Shown here in pieces: positions 55,833-64,000 of a stretch of DNA of 64,000 bases. Where the stretch lies: assembly GCA_001704765.1 (NCBI GenBank), contig MBFK01000012.1, positions 1 through 64,000 on the forward strand. Reading direction: 5' to 3'. The stretch's first letter is position 1. Every line of letters begins with the position of its first letter. The notes beneath the pieces were generated by a model. That model was not told the DNA's origin and did not search any database. It saw only the letters and a list, made by a program, of their open reading frames with translations. The translations under genes were made by a program, and so were the position numbers. The DNA is from Sinorhizobium shofinae. GTDB taxonomy: Bacteria > Pseudomonadota > Alphaproteobacteria > Rhizobiales > Rhizobiaceae.

Positions 55833-56903
55833 ATGCAGACGGCAACTTCGAACAAGACGCCGACGCCCGATATCGCTGCGCAGATTACCCATGCAATGCG
55901 TATGATGGGCGTTGCGCCGATACCGCGCAATTACGAGCTTTACTACGAGGCCTATCTGGGCTCGACCCTGCAACTGTCGAAGGAACTTGCGGCGCTCGGG
56001 AGCCGCGCGACGCAGGAAGAACTCGACGCGATCGGAGCGCGCTATTTCAGCCATATCCACCATTCGCGTGGGATCGAGCACGCCCACAGCACGCTGGCGG
56101 CAAAGCTGAGCGAACTGGTCACTCTCTTGCGGGACGAACAATACGCACTCGAAAACTACAACAAGGTTCTCGACGAAGCCTACCTGAACATCACCAGCAA
56201 GAGCGCGGCGAGCGCCGACCTCCTCCGCCACGCGATCGACATTCTGAGCGAAGCGACCGCCGACACGATGAACCAGGGTAAGGAGCGCGTACAGACGGTC
56301 GTTCAGAAATCCTTCGAGATGGAAGCGATCCGCCAGGAGCTTGATGAATACAAACGTATTGCCAACACCGACTCACTGACGCGGCTCGGCAATCGCCGTG
56401 CCTTCGACGAGACCCTCGCTGCAGTCTACAACAACGAGCAATTGCGCAACTACACTGGCCTGCTCGTCGTTGACATCGATCATTTCAAGAAGGTCAATGA
56501 CAGCTTCGGCCACCCGGTCGGGGACAAGATCCTTTCAAGCGTCGGCACTGTCATTCGCGCAAATCTGCGGCGGGACGCCTTCGTCGCCCGGACCGGCGGC
56601 GAGGAGTTTGCCGTCATCCTGAGCGACAGCACGCAGGAGGAATGCCTGCAGGCCGCCGACCGCATCCGCAGCGTTCTGGCAAGCACCCCGTTCAAGAACT
56701 CCAAGACGGGCGTCAACTACGGCCCGATCACCCTCTCCGTCGGCGTGTGCATGGCAACGGCAGCGGACGATCCGCTCGATCTCTATCACAAAGCCGACGT
56801 CGCGCTTTATGCAGCCAAGAATTCGGGGCGCAACAGGACGGTCCTCTTCGAGGAGGGCATGCGCAAGGATTCCGGACGGAACTGGCTGATCTACCGCCGC
56901 TAA
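55833..56903 (+). CDS. Diguanylate cyclase (GGDEF) protein
   Basis: A 356-residue c-di-GMP synthase. The first 170 residues are helical with no named domain (IPRNYELYYEAYLGSTLQLSKELAAL), then the GGDEF domain: DSLTRLGNRRAF, LVVDIDHFKKVNDSFGH with the metal Asp, and ARTGGEEFAVIL with the active-site GGEEF. The usual product-inhibition site RxxD is altered: the residues before the motif read RRDAFVARTGGEEF, giving R-x-x-A in register, so feedback inhibition may be lost. No membrane span. It lies alone, 225 bp after fumC; AAGGGC is before ATG 55833. Confidence 0.94.
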   Translation: MQTATSNKTPTPDIAAQITHAMRMMGVAPIPRNYELYYEAYLGSTLQLSKELAALGSRATQEELDAIGARYFSHIHHSRGIEHAHSTLAAKLSELVTLLRDEQYALENYNKVLDEAYLNITSKSAASADLLRHAIDILSEATADTMNQGKERVQTVVQKSFEMEAIRQELDEYKRIANTDSLTRLGNRRAFDETLAAVYNNEQLRNYTGLLVVDIDHFKKVNDSFGHPVGDKILSSVGTVIRANLRRDAFVARTGGEEFAVILSDSTQEECLQAADRIRSVLASTPFKNSKTGVNYGPITLSVGVCMATAADDPLDLYHKADVALYAAKNSGRNRTVLFEEGMRKDSGRNWLIYRR

Positions 56904-56971
56904 CAACGTGGAACATCGCGGCGCCGACGTGCCCATTGGCACGGAGGCACTCGTCCGCAACGAAGCGGTTG

Positions 56972-57580
56972 CTACCACATCGTCTTCGCCGCGCGGCCCG
57001 GCCATTCCCGGTCATAGGCGTCCTTGTCGAAATCGGCTTGGGCCGCCTTCAACAGCGCTCCAGGTGTCGGCAGCGACGCCGGTTCAACGAAGCGCTCCGG
57101 GTTCCAGAACTGCGAGCGCAGCAAAGCCCTGGCGCACTGGAAATAAACCTCGTTGATCGTGATGACCACGACGGTGCGGGGATGCTTGCCGTCGATCTCG
57201 AAGGAGCCGATCAATGCGGGATCGACACTGACGACCGCTGTCCCGTTAATGCGCATCGTCGTGTTCGAACCGGGGACGAGAAACAGGAGCGCCACTCGCG
57301 GATCACGGACGATATTGACAAGCGAGTCGGTGCGATTGTTGCCCCGCCAATCGGGCATCAGCACGGTCTTGTCGTCGGCAACCCGGACGACCGATAGATC
57401 GTCACCGCGCGGTGAACAATCCAGCCCTTCCGGTCCGACGGTCGCCATCGCCGCAAAGGGCGCGGCCTCGATCATCTGCCGGTATTCGGCCGTGAGCGCG
57501 TTCGTAACCTTGACGATCGATGCCTCGCCCGCTTCGCCGTAGAGTGCCTTCAGTTCCTCAACCGTCCTGATGATCGTCAT
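56972..57580 (-). CDS. PPOX-type FMN flavoprotein
   Basis: A 202-residue pyridoxamine-5'-phosphate-oxidase-fold protein of the MSMEG_1061-type family: split-barrel core with ATVGPEGLDCSPRGDDLSVVRV and LLFLVPGSNTTMRINGTAVVS. Members bind FMN or F420 and reduce or oxidise unknown substrates. A GGAGGATGAA before ATG 57580 fixes the start; the frame extends upstream but without sense. It lies 91 bp from the alpha/beta hydrolase gene in the same direction, so the two might be co-transcribed. Confidence 0.88.
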   Translation of the reverse strand: MTIIRTVEELKALYGEAGEASIVKVTNALTAEYRQMIEAAPFAAMATVGPEGLDCSPRGDDLSVVRVADDKTVLMPDWRGNNRTDSLVNIVRDPRVALLFLVPGSNTTMRINGTAVVSVDPALIGSFEIDGKHPRTVVVITINEVYFQCARALLRSQFWNPERFVEPASLPTPGALLKAAQADFDKDAYDREWPGRAAKTMW

Positions 57581-57671
57581 TTCATCCTCCGACCCGGCGA
57601 TCCGCTCATGCGCAGAAGCGCAATTCCTGTGCGCTCGTTTGGGGGAATAGCATGACGCCCCGATGACGGCA

Positions 57672-58589
57672 TCATGCGATCTTTCTGAGGTGAGCCCTTT
57701 CTTCACTTTCGCCAAGGAAAGCGACGATCTTCTCGATGACCAGGGGCGCGGAAACGATGCGACGGTGGCCAAAGCCATTCGCCCAATGCAGTTCCACATT
57801 CGGTCCGATCGCACCGTACCGGCGCGCGTGATCGGCGGAGACCTCCTTATCGTCCTCCGCGTGGACGACGAGGACCGGCTTTCTCAGCGCACCCAGAACG
57901 CGTGCTGCGTCAAAGCCCTCCACGCGGCGGCCGGACAAGGCCTCGACCATGCCTTCGAAAGCCGCCTGAGCGGCCGGCGCAAGACCCATGATCTTGCCGA
58001 AGCCTTTGAAGAGCCATGCCATTTCGCTCGGCGCGCCAATGAGCACCAGCTTGGCGGGCGCACGCGCAGGCACGTCGCAAAGCACTCCTCCCGCCGCACA
58101 GGCCAGACTGGCGCCGCCGAAGGAATGGCCGATGCCGACATCGAAACCATCGAAGTGGCGCCATGCGGCATCGATCGCCCTCACCGCCTGCGGCATCGTC
58201 AGGGAGCGACCGGGCGAGGCGCCATGCCCCGGCCAGTCGAGCGCGACCACCTCGGCGCCGGCCGCCAACAGGCCATCGATCATCGCGGCAAGGTAGTCGC
58301 TGCGCGATCCCCAGCCATGCGCGAGCAGCACGCGCGGTCCCCTTCCGCCCCCGCGGCGCTCGAAATAGCGGGCAAAAACCCAACCACCCGCGAAGGACAG
58401 CGTAACTTTTCGCGATTGCTCCATCAACGGCGCCGCGGCTTTGAGCAGTGTCCGTTCCTTGCCGTTCTTCGGCTTGCGGTTTGGGGTAAGGCAGAATATC
58501 CGAAACGCCAATTCGCCGGCGGCCGCGGGAGAGATCGCAGACACGGCCTGCAGCGAGAGACGGATGACCTGGGTCGCAAAGGATGCCAT
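57672..58589 (-). CDS. Alpha/beta hydrolase
   Basis: A 305-residue hydrolase. The nucleophile elbow GHSFGGA holds the Ser, the HGWGSRS oxyanion region lies near residue 90, the Asp is likely in VVHAEDDKEVS and the His in NGFGHRRIV. Substrate unknown; the class includes esterases. A mild N-terminal helix (MASFATQVIRLSLQAVSAI) may be amphipathic. It is divergent from the MarR gene; the 47-bp spacer carries MarR-type dyads, so it is probably the regulated target. Confidence 0.88.
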   Translation of the reverse strand: MASFATQVIRLSLQAVSAISPAAAGELAFRIFCLTPNRKPKNGKERTLLKAAAPLMEQSRKVTLSFAGGWVFARYFERRGGGRGPRVLLAHGWGSRSDYLAAMIDGLLAAGAEVVALDWPGHGASPGRSLTMPQAVRAIDAAWRHFDGFDVGIGHSFGGASLACAAGGVLCDVPARAPAKLVLIGAPSEMAWLFKGFGKIMGLAPAAQAAFEGMVEALSGRRVEGFDAARVLGALRKPVLVVHAEDDKEVSADHARRYGAIGPNVELHWANGFGHRRIVSAPLVIEKIVAFLGESEERAHLRKIA

Positions 58590-58607
58590 AGTGAAACGAG
58601 CCTTAAA

Positions 58608-58643
58608 TGTTCAAGCATGAACATAATTGTCCAACGATGAACA
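58608..58643. promoter_or_regulatory. Tandem MarR-type operators
   Basis: TGTTCA-AGCA-TGAACA (58608-58623) is a perfect dyad. A second, TGTCCA-ACGA-TGAACA (58628-58643), differs in one arm base; starts are exactly 20 bp apart, two DNA turns. They lie in the spacer between the divergent hydrolase and marR genes and reach the regulator's start codon, as expected for autoregulation. Confidence 0.7.
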
Positions 58644-59122
58644 AAAAGCAAGTGACTACCGAACATCACAACTTCCCCTGGGATCACCCGCGCTTTCGAA
58701 GCTGGATCGCCGTCGGGCGTGCCTGTCAGCTGATGCAGCAGACCTTGACGCGCCGGCTGACCCACCTCGACGTCAAGCCACCGCATCTCGACATCCTGAT
58801 CAACCTGTACCGCTTCGACGGCATTACGCAGCAGGAACTCGCCCGCAAGCTGCTTGTCGGCCGCTCCAACATGAGCATGCTGCTACCGCAGCTCGAGCGG
58901 CGCGGCCTCATTGAACGGCGCGGCGATGCAAGGGACAAACGTGTGTTGCGGCTATCGCTGACGTCGGCCGGACGGACGTTGACCGAGGAGGCGATGGAGA
59001 TTCAGACGGCGCTCATCGAAAATTCGCTTGGCGGCGCTCCGATCGAGGATTGCATGAAGATCGCAGACTCGATGGAGCGGATCATTGCCACGCTGCTCAA
59101 AGAGGATGACGAGCTTCCTTGA
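58637..59122 (+). CDS. MarR-family transcriptional regulator
   Basis: A 161-residue winged-helix repressor. Helix-turn-helix is LYRFDGITQQELARKLLVGRSNMSMLLPQLERRGLIERRGDARDKRVLRLSLTSAG, with the wing DARDKR, and dimer helices at both ends. It should repress the divergent hydrolase and itself through the dyads before it. ATG 58637 is likely because ATG 58607 overlaps the first dyad; neither has a strong ribosome site. Its ligand is unknown. Confidence 0.9.
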   Translation: MNKKQVTTEHHNFPWDHPRFRSWIAVGRACQLMQQTLTRRLTHLDVKPPHLDILINLYRFDGITQQELARKLLVGRSNMSMLLPQLERRGLIERRGDARDKRVLRLSLTSAGRTLTEEAMEIQTALIENSLGGAPIEDCMKIADSMERIIATLLKEDDELP

Positions 59123-59142
59123 CTTCGACAGCGCTGATTTGA

Positions 59143-59517
59143 TTAGCGCGGCTTCTCGGACCTGTCACGGGACATGCCCTTTTCGGTGAGCTCCTGCTCA
59201 TAGCCACTGAAAAGCTCGTCGCCCTTCTCGCCGAGTTCGCGCAGATAGGTCCAGGTATAGATACCGGTATCGTGGAAATCGTCAAAACCGATGCGTACCG
59301 CATAGTTACCCGTCGGCTGCACTGAAAGGATCTGGACATTACGCTTGCCCGGCACGGTCACCCGTTGGCCCGGTCCGTGGCCCTGCACTTCCGCAGATGG
59401 GGAAAGCACGCGCAGCAGTTCCGCCGAAAGGTCGAAGGAGGCCCCGTCGTCGAAGGTCACGGTCAGCCGGTGGCGATCCTTCGACACGCGCAGTTCGGTC
59501 GGCCAGAATTCACTCAT
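59143..59517 (-). CDS. DUF971 protein
   Basis: A 124-residue protein with the DUF971 fold (also the N-terminal domain of gamma-butyrobetaine hydroxylases): PTELRVSKDRHRLTVTFDDGASFDLSAELLRVLSPSAEVQGH, then VQPTGNYAVRIGFDDFHDTGIYTWTYLREL with the conserved SGIY-type turn. Some free-standing members are linked to Fe-S cluster protein Mrp/ApbC; here it is divergent from moaA, which is a Fe-S enzyme, but that is only suggestive. ATG 59517. Confidence 0.88.
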   Translation of the reverse strand: MSEFWPTELRVSKDRHRLTVTFDDGASFDLSAELLRVLSPSAEVQGHGPGQRVTVPGKRNVQILSVQPTGNYAVRIGFDDFHDTGIYTWTYLRELGEKGDELFSGYEQELTEKGMSRDRSEKPR

Positions 59518-59679
59518 CGTCGTCGCTCCGTTTCTAAGTCAACCGCTGAGTAAAGCAGAATTGAACCGGCGAAAATCTCCCGAAGGCGTCTTTCCCGATA
59601 TTTGGAACAGTTTGCGACAGTATGCGCCTTGACGCGACCTCTTTTGGCCACGACATTTGAAAGCGCAGGGAGAAAAGAC

Positions 59680-60729
59680 TTGAACACGGCCGCCATAGAC
59701 CAGACCAACGCACGACCGCTCGACAAGATGACTGCGCCGATGATCGATCCCTTCGGCCGCATGGTCACCTATTTGCGCGTGTCGGTCACCGATCGTTGCG
59801 ATTTCCGCTGCACTTATTGCATGGCGGAGCACATGACCTTCCTGCCGAAGAAGGACCTGTTGACGCTGGAAGAGCTGCACCGGCTCTGTTCCGCCTTCAT
59901 CGCCAAGGGGGTCCGCAAGCTGAGGCTGACTGGCGGCGAGCCGCTGGTGCGCAAGAACATCATGTTCCTCGTGCGAGAACTCGGCAAGGAGATCGAGGCG
60001 GGCCGGCTCGATGAGCTCACCTTGACGACGAATGGCTCGCAGCTCTCGAAATTCGCCGCCGAGCTGGCCGACTGCGGCGTGCGCCGGATCAACGTCTCGC
60101 TCGATACGCGCGATCCGGACAAGTTCCGCCAGATCACCCGCTGGGGCGAACTGGCGAAGGTCATCGAAGGGATTGACGCGGCACAAGCGGCCGGCCTGAA
60201 GGTCAAGATCAACGCGGTGGCGCTCAAGGGCTTCAACGATGCCGAGATCCCCGAGCTGATGCGCTGGGCGCATGGCCGCGGCATGGACCTGACGCTGATC
60301 GAGACCATGCCGATGGGCGAGGTCGACGAGGACCGCACCGATCATTACCTGCCGCTCTCAGAGATGCGGGAGCGGCTCGAGGCACAGTTCACGCTGCGGG
60401 ATATCCCCTACCGTACCGGCGGCCCGGCCCGTTACGTCGAGGTGGCGGAAACCGGCGGCCGCCTTGGCCTTATCACACCGATGACGCACAATTTCTGTGA
60501 AAGCTGCAATCGCGTCCGTCTCACCTGTACAGGCACGCTCTATATGTGCCTCGGCCAGAATGACGCCGCCGACCTGCGCGCGGCACTGCGCGCCACCGAT
60601 GACGATGCCTATCTCTCGCAGGTGATCGACGAGGCGATAAGCCGCAAGCCGAAGGGCCATGATTTCATCATCGACCGCGAGCACAACCGCCCGGCCGTAG
60701 CCCGCCACATGAGCGTAACCGGCGGCTGA
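59680..60729 (+). CDS. moaA: GTP 3',8-cyclase, molybdenum cofactor synthesis
   Basis: A 349-residue radical-SAM enzyme that turns GTP into 3',8-cyclo-GTP with MoaC. The N-terminal cluster CDFRCTYC, the second cluster [18 protein letters not shown], the TGGEP motif and the C-terminal Gly-Gly (SVTGG) required for activity are all there. TTG 59680 with GGGAG at 59669 onward gives the normal length; longer frames start without support. No other moa genes are adjacent. It is followed by a clear terminator shared with the MCP gene. Confidence 0.94.
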   Translation: MNTAAIDQTNARPLDKMTAPMIDPFGRMVTYLRVSVTDRCDFRCTYCMAEHMTFLPKKDLLTLEELHRLCSAFIAKGVRKLRLTGGEPLVRKNIMFLVRELGKEIEAGRLDELTLTTNGSQLSKFAAELADCGVRRINVSLDTRDPDKFRQITRWGELAKVIEGIDAAQAAGLKVKINAVALKGFNDAEIPELMRWAHGRGMDLTLIETMPMGEVDEDRTDHYLPLSEMRERLEAQFTLRDIPYRTGGPARYVEVAETGGRLGLITPMTHNFCESCNRVRLTCTGTLYMCLGQNDAADLRAALRATDDDAYLSQVIDEAISRKPKGHDFIIDREHNRPAVARHMSVTGG

Positions 60730-60753
60730 CATATTTGCTCGATCGAAACGAAG

Positions 60754-60787
60754 AAACCCCGCTGTGGCGCACAGCGGGTTCTCTTTT
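60754..60787. terminator. Terminator between moaA and the MCP gene
   Basis: A CCCGCTGTG stem with CACAGCGGG, followed by TCTCTTTT, lies 25 bp after moaA. A-rich sequence before it lets it serve the converging MCP gene too. Confidence 0.8.
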
Positions 60788-60800
60788 GTGCGGTCCGTTT

Positions 60801-63353
60801 CTAAGCCGCGTAGCCCGAGCCGTAGCGCGGCTGGCCATAATCCGGGGCCGCACCGCCGGTGCCGGTTTTGAACCGCTCGATCTTCTCGTTGAGCACCTCC
60901 ACTTGCCGGCGCAGGCCGTGGATCTCCGCCGTGTTCTCCTCGACCATGGCGGCGTTCTGCTGCGTGATCAGCTCGACCTCCTGAACGGCCGTATTGACCT
61001 CGTTGAGACCGGTATACTGTTCGGCGGCGGCTGCTTCGATATTGGCGACAAGTTGGTGAATGGTTGCGATATGATCGTTGATGACCGACAGGGCGTCGCC
61101 GGTCTCCTGGACCAGTGCAACACCGCTACGCACCTGGGCGGAGCTTGCCGAGATCAGGCCCTTGATCTCCCGCGCCGCTCCGGCGCAGCGCTGCGCCAGT
61201 TCACGGACCTCCTGTGCCACCACGGCGAAGCCGCGGCCCGCCTCGCCTGCGCGCGCCGCCTCGACGCCGGCGTTCAAAGCTAGCAAGTTGGTCTGGAATG
61301 CGATCTCGTCAATCACGCCAATGATCGTGCCGATCTTTTCCGACGAGCGATTGATTTCCGCCATCGCATCGATCGCCTTGGCGACGACCTGACCGGAATG
61401 CTGTGCGTAGGAGTTTGTCTCATCGACCGAAACGGTCGTCTTGCGGGCGCTTTCGGCGGTCGCGCGGACGATTTCGGTAAGCTGCCGCAGAGCGCGTGAG
61501 CTTTCCTCCAGCGCCGCCGCCTGTTGCTCGGTGCGGCGCGCCAGGTCATCGGCAGATGCCGAGAGATTGCCGGTGCCCCCGGTAATCTCCTCGGTGACGA
61601 GGCGGACATCCATCAGCGTGGCGCGCAAAGCGTCGACGGCGTTGTTGTAGGTCCGCGCCATCATCACGTAATCGGCCGGCAGATCCTCCGCCATGCCCTC
61701 TTCGAGGTTGCCGGCGGCAAGCTGGGCAAGGACGTCCGACAGCGCATTGAGGGCCTGCATCTGCTCGGCCTCTATGCGGGCGCGCTCCTCGGACCGGCGC
61801 GCCTCCTCCTCAGCCGACAGGGTACGTGCGGCTTGGGCTTCGCGCTCGAGCCGCACGTTTTCCAAGGCATTGTCGCGGAAAACGGCGACGGAACGCACCA
61901 TGTCGCCGATCTCGTCGCCGCGATTGCGACCTTCGATCGCCACTTCAAGGTCGCCATTGGCGAGGCGTGTCATGGTTTCGGTCACCCGCTTCAGCGGGCC
62001 GCGCAGCGTCTCGACGAGCATCAGCCCGCCGATGATCGCAAGCAGCGTGCCAGCGACCATCGCGACAATAGAAACCGTCGCCGAACGCTGGCTGTCCTGC
62101 TTGCCCGCTTCCTGGGCGCTGCTGACGAAGCTTTCCAGCGTGCCACTTGCCTTGGCAACGAGGCTCGACGCTTCACCCTTCGCGGTCTGCCAGCGGGCGC
62201 CGACATCGATCAGCGCGGCGGTGCCTTTGTCGATATTGTCGAGCGACGGTCCAAGCTTGGCCGGCAGGTCACGCAACGCGGCGTTTTTGGCGCCGAGCTC
62301 GGACAGCTTGCCGGCCGTTTCGCGAACAGCCTTGATGTCGACTGCGATTGGCTCGCGGCTCGCCGCATCAAGGCGGCGGTGCAACTCGCTGATGTGCAAT
62401 CGGGTGCTGGCCAGCCCCTTGAACGTGTTGTCCATCAGGGCGATCAGCGTCTTCAATGTTGAAATTTCTCCGTCCATGCCGACGAAGCGCTTGGCGGCCG
62501 TGTCGGAATTCTTCGCCGCCTCCTTGGCGAAGTCAGCCTCATATTTCGAGAACTTGCTGAGGATCGGCACGAGCGCGTTCTTCTTGGCTTCGTTGTCCTG
62601 CGCTCCCGCCAGGATCGCCTGAATCTTCTGGGCCTGGTCCTTGATCTCGCCGATCGCCTTCTTGACCTTGTCGGAGGCAATCCTCTCGGACTCGTCGATC
62701 TGCTTCATCAGGTGCGGCAACAGCTTGTTTGCCTGTTCTATCTTCGCATCGGGATTGACGGCCATCGTCACCGGCAGGCGGAACTTCTTGATGCGCTCGG
62801 CGAGGCCCTGATAGGCGGCCGCATCGAAGAGCAGCGCCTTGGCGAAGGCTTCCTTCTCGCCCGACTCATTCTGGAGAATATCAATCTGCTTGTAGGCGCC
62901 ATTGCCGTTCTTGGTCATCTCGGCGAGCGCCGTTTCCAGCGATTTCGTCACCGACTCCCGTTCGACCTGAACTGCCCAAAGCTTGTCGGTCTGGCTCCGC
63001 ATCTGCTCGCCGAGGGCGACGACGGAGGCGATCTGCGCCCTGTCCCCCTCGCGGATCAGCAGAGCTTCCAGGGCCTTCACACCCTCTTCCTGCTCGTCGA
63101 TCATCTTCGCAAGCAGACCGCGGCTTTCCTCGCTTGGATTGTCCAGGAAGTCTTGCAACGCGCTGCGCAGCGCCTGGAAATCCGACAGGTTGTTGATGGT
63201 TTCGCGCGTCACCGTCATGTGGCCGTTGAGGGTGCGGGCTGTAAAGAAGCCGACGAGGCCAATCCCGGCGATCAAGGCCACCAGCGGAACGACGAAAAGG
63301 AGGACTTTCGTGACGATGCGCAGGCGCTGCAGAAGGCGATCGATGACAGACAT
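60801..63353 (-). CDS. Methyl-accepting chemotaxis protein with very long periplasmic region
   Basis: An 850-residue receptor. A first span near 15-37 and a second near 425-448 enclose about 390 periplasmic residues that look wholly helical (repeated [28 protein letters not shown] segments). A HAMP domain follows, then the signalling tip ([40 protein letters not shown]). The C-terminus reads YGSGYAA, without the NWETF-like pentapeptide that tethers CheR/CheB in enteric receptors. This size and helical region resemble S. meliloti McpZ, which I suspect but cannot confirm. ATG 63353 chosen over 63365 because it begins SVIDRLLQR. Confidence 0.93.
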   Translation of the reverse strand: MSVIDRLLQRLRIVTKVLLFVVPLVALIAGIGLVGFFTARTLNGHMTVTRETINNLSDFQALRSALQDFLDNPSEESRGLLAKMIDEQEEGVKALEALLIREGDRAQIASVVALGEQMRSQTDKLWAVQVERESVTKSLETALAEMTKNGNGAYKQIDILQNESGEKEAFAKALLFDAAAYQGLAERIKKFRLPVTMAVNPDAKIEQANKLLPHLMKQIDESERIASDKVKKAIGEIKDQAQKIQAILAGAQDNEAKKNALVPILSKFSKYEADFAKEAAKNSDTAAKRFVGMDGEISTLKTLIALMDNTFKGLASTRLHISELHRRLDAASREPIAVDIKAVRETAGKLSELGAKNAALRDLPAKLGPSLDNIDKGTAALIDVGARWQTAKGEASSLVAKASGTLESFVSSAQEAGKQDSQRSATVSIVAMVAGTLLAIIGGLMLVETLRGPLKRVTETMTRLANGDLEVAIEGRNRGDEIGDMVRSVAVFRDNALENVRLEREAQAARTLSAEEEARRSEERARIEAEQMQALNALSDVLAQLAAGNLEEGMAEDLPADYVMMARTYNNAVDALRATLMDVRLVTEEITGGTGNLSASADDLARRTEQQAAALEESSRALRQLTEIVRATAESARKTTVSVDETNSYAQHSGQVVAKAIDAMAEINRSSEKIGTIIGVIDEIAFQTNLLALNAGVEAARAGEAGRGFAVVAQEVRELAQRCAGAAREIKGLISASSAQVRSGVALVQETGDALSVINDHIATIHQLVANIEAAAAEQYTGLNEVNTAVQEVELITQQNAAMVEENTAEIHGLRRQVEVLNEKIERFKTGTGGAAPDYGQPRYGSGYAA

Positions 63354-63830
63354 TGCGAACCCCAATTTTTGTTATGGAGGGACATGTCCGCGCGGTTGGC
63401 ATGCTTGACGGCCGCTTGCCTTTCAGACGTTCGAACGCCGAGGCAAAGCACCGGACTGCCGGATCGATACGGCAGCGCAAGCATAACGACTGCCGGCGGA
63501 AGCACCTCCCTGGCTTCGGCTGGCAGTTCAGGATCGACGGCAGCAGTTACGAGCCGTCGCCCACCGATCGCGTCATGCGATTGGACTGCGGAATCATCGG
63601 GACGATAGGCAGCGAAGCTTAAGATTCCGCGAATGGACCTCATCCCTCCCGCAGCAGACGCATCTTGGCGAGGGCTGCGTTGTAGCTTTGGCGCGCATCG
63701 CCGCGATTCAAATGCAAACACGTGCTTGAGTTTGCGCACGTTGGAGGCCAAAGCTTTATCACTGGGCGGTGAAAGTCCATGGATTCGCCCACCCCACCCT
63801 GGAACGAGCCCCAGCCGAAGGTCATCAGGA
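63354..63830. other. Intergenic, divergent promoter region
   Basis: A 477-bp spacer between the chemoreceptor gene and the EamA gene. Frames that run through it are artefacts. I could not recognise a motility-type promoter or an RNA gene. Confidence 0.5.
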
Positions 63831-64000
63831 ATGCATTCCTCAGCCAATATCCGCGGCATCGTCTTCATGACGCTTGCCATGGCCGGTTTCTCCTGCAACG
63901 ACGCGCTCGTCAAATCCGTCACGGGTGCCATGAATACGGGCCAGATCATGTTCATCCGCGGCCTGATGACCACGCTGATGATACTTGTAATCGCTTACCG
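63831..64000 (+). CDS. EamA/DMT-family transporter, cut by window edge
   Basis: The first 56 residues of a transporter of the drug/metabolite superfamily (EamA domain): MTLAMAGFSCNDALVKSVTG and GQIMFIRGLMTTLMILVIAYR match the family's first two spans with the conserved R of FIRG. CAGGA stands just before ATG 63831. The remainder lies beyond the window, so substrate and integrity cannot be judged. Confidence 0.8.
   Translation, partial: MHSSANIRGIVFMTLAMAGFSCNDALVKSVTGAMNTGQIMFIRGLMTTLMILVIAY

Overview
The window is about 64 kb of GC-rich alphaproteobacterial chromosome, and almost every gene has a clear Rhizobiales look. An adjacent sinR-sinI quorum-sensing pair beside an NAD malic enzyme fused to a phosphotransacetylase-like domain (dme), a growth-pole-ring (GPR/RgsE) gene, bluB, separate fbcF-fbcB-fbcC genes and an rpiA-gor-aroF-fumC block together point to Sinorhizobium/Ensifer, close to S. 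meliloti. I see no rRNA, tRNA, insertion sequence, phage or CRISPR array. This is a core chromosome segment, not an island.

Layout. 1-2 kb: an apparently gene-free stretch with a strong orphan terminator and a possible small RNA, then a [2Fe-2S] ferredoxin and a single-domain Hpt protein. 2-8.3 kb: the giant coiled-coil polar-growth protein GPR/RgsE (about 2088 aa). 8.5-12 kb: a VOC protein and the cytochrome bc1 operon fbcFBC. 12-16 kb: two tandem ABC half-transporters. 16.5-21.4 kb: trmL, a SoxR-controlled FMN reductase with a textbook soxbox, soxR, an MFS carrier, a small hypothetical gene, hemF and a BON protein. 21.4-25.5 kb: a four-gene Mla-type lipid transporter (permease with STAS, ATPase, MCE protein, auxiliary lipoprotein). 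25.7-31.3 kb: an enolase-superfamily epimerase, an MFS carrier, an LpxH-like phosphoesterase and dme. 31.4-33 kb: sinR-sinI with several dyads between and before them. 33-38.5 kb: a secreted DUF2865 protein, bluB under a cobalamin riboswitch, and a LacI-controlled SDR/phytanoyl-dioxygenase pair. 38.5-45.3 kb: a TolB-like protein, nadE, an LtaS-like phosphoglycerol transferase, a DUF1003 membrane protein and an unrecognised DNA-binding-like protein. 45.3-55.6 kb: two GFA proteins, aroF, gor, a DUF2059 protein, rpiA, gph, an L,D-transpeptidase and fumC. 55.8-64 kb: a diguanylate cyclase, a PPOX flavoprotein, an alpha/beta hydrolase divergent from a MarR regulator, a DUF971 protein, moaA, a chemoreceptor with a very long periplasmic region, and the start of an EamA transporter cut by the window edge.

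Themes. Envelope growth and maintenance recur (GPR, L,D-transpeptidase, Mla transporter, LtaS-like enzyme, LpxH-like enzyme), alongside central metabolism (dme, fumC, rpiA, aroF, nadE, bc1) and signalling (SinRI, GGDEF, MCP, SoxR, MarR, LacI). The best regulatory reads are the soxbox lying in a 19-bp promoter spacer, the cobalamin riboswitch before bluB, a lux-type box plus an ExpR-like box before sinI, and two MarR-like dyads spaced exactly 20 bp apart. No unmistakably new multi-gene system is visible. The most novel items are the possible small RNA at 425-547, the LacI/SDR/PhyH module, the orphan DNA-binding-like gene at 44.3 kb, and the near-identical internal duplication in the GPR gene. 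Family names and all functional statements come from sequence reading alone, without database searches.
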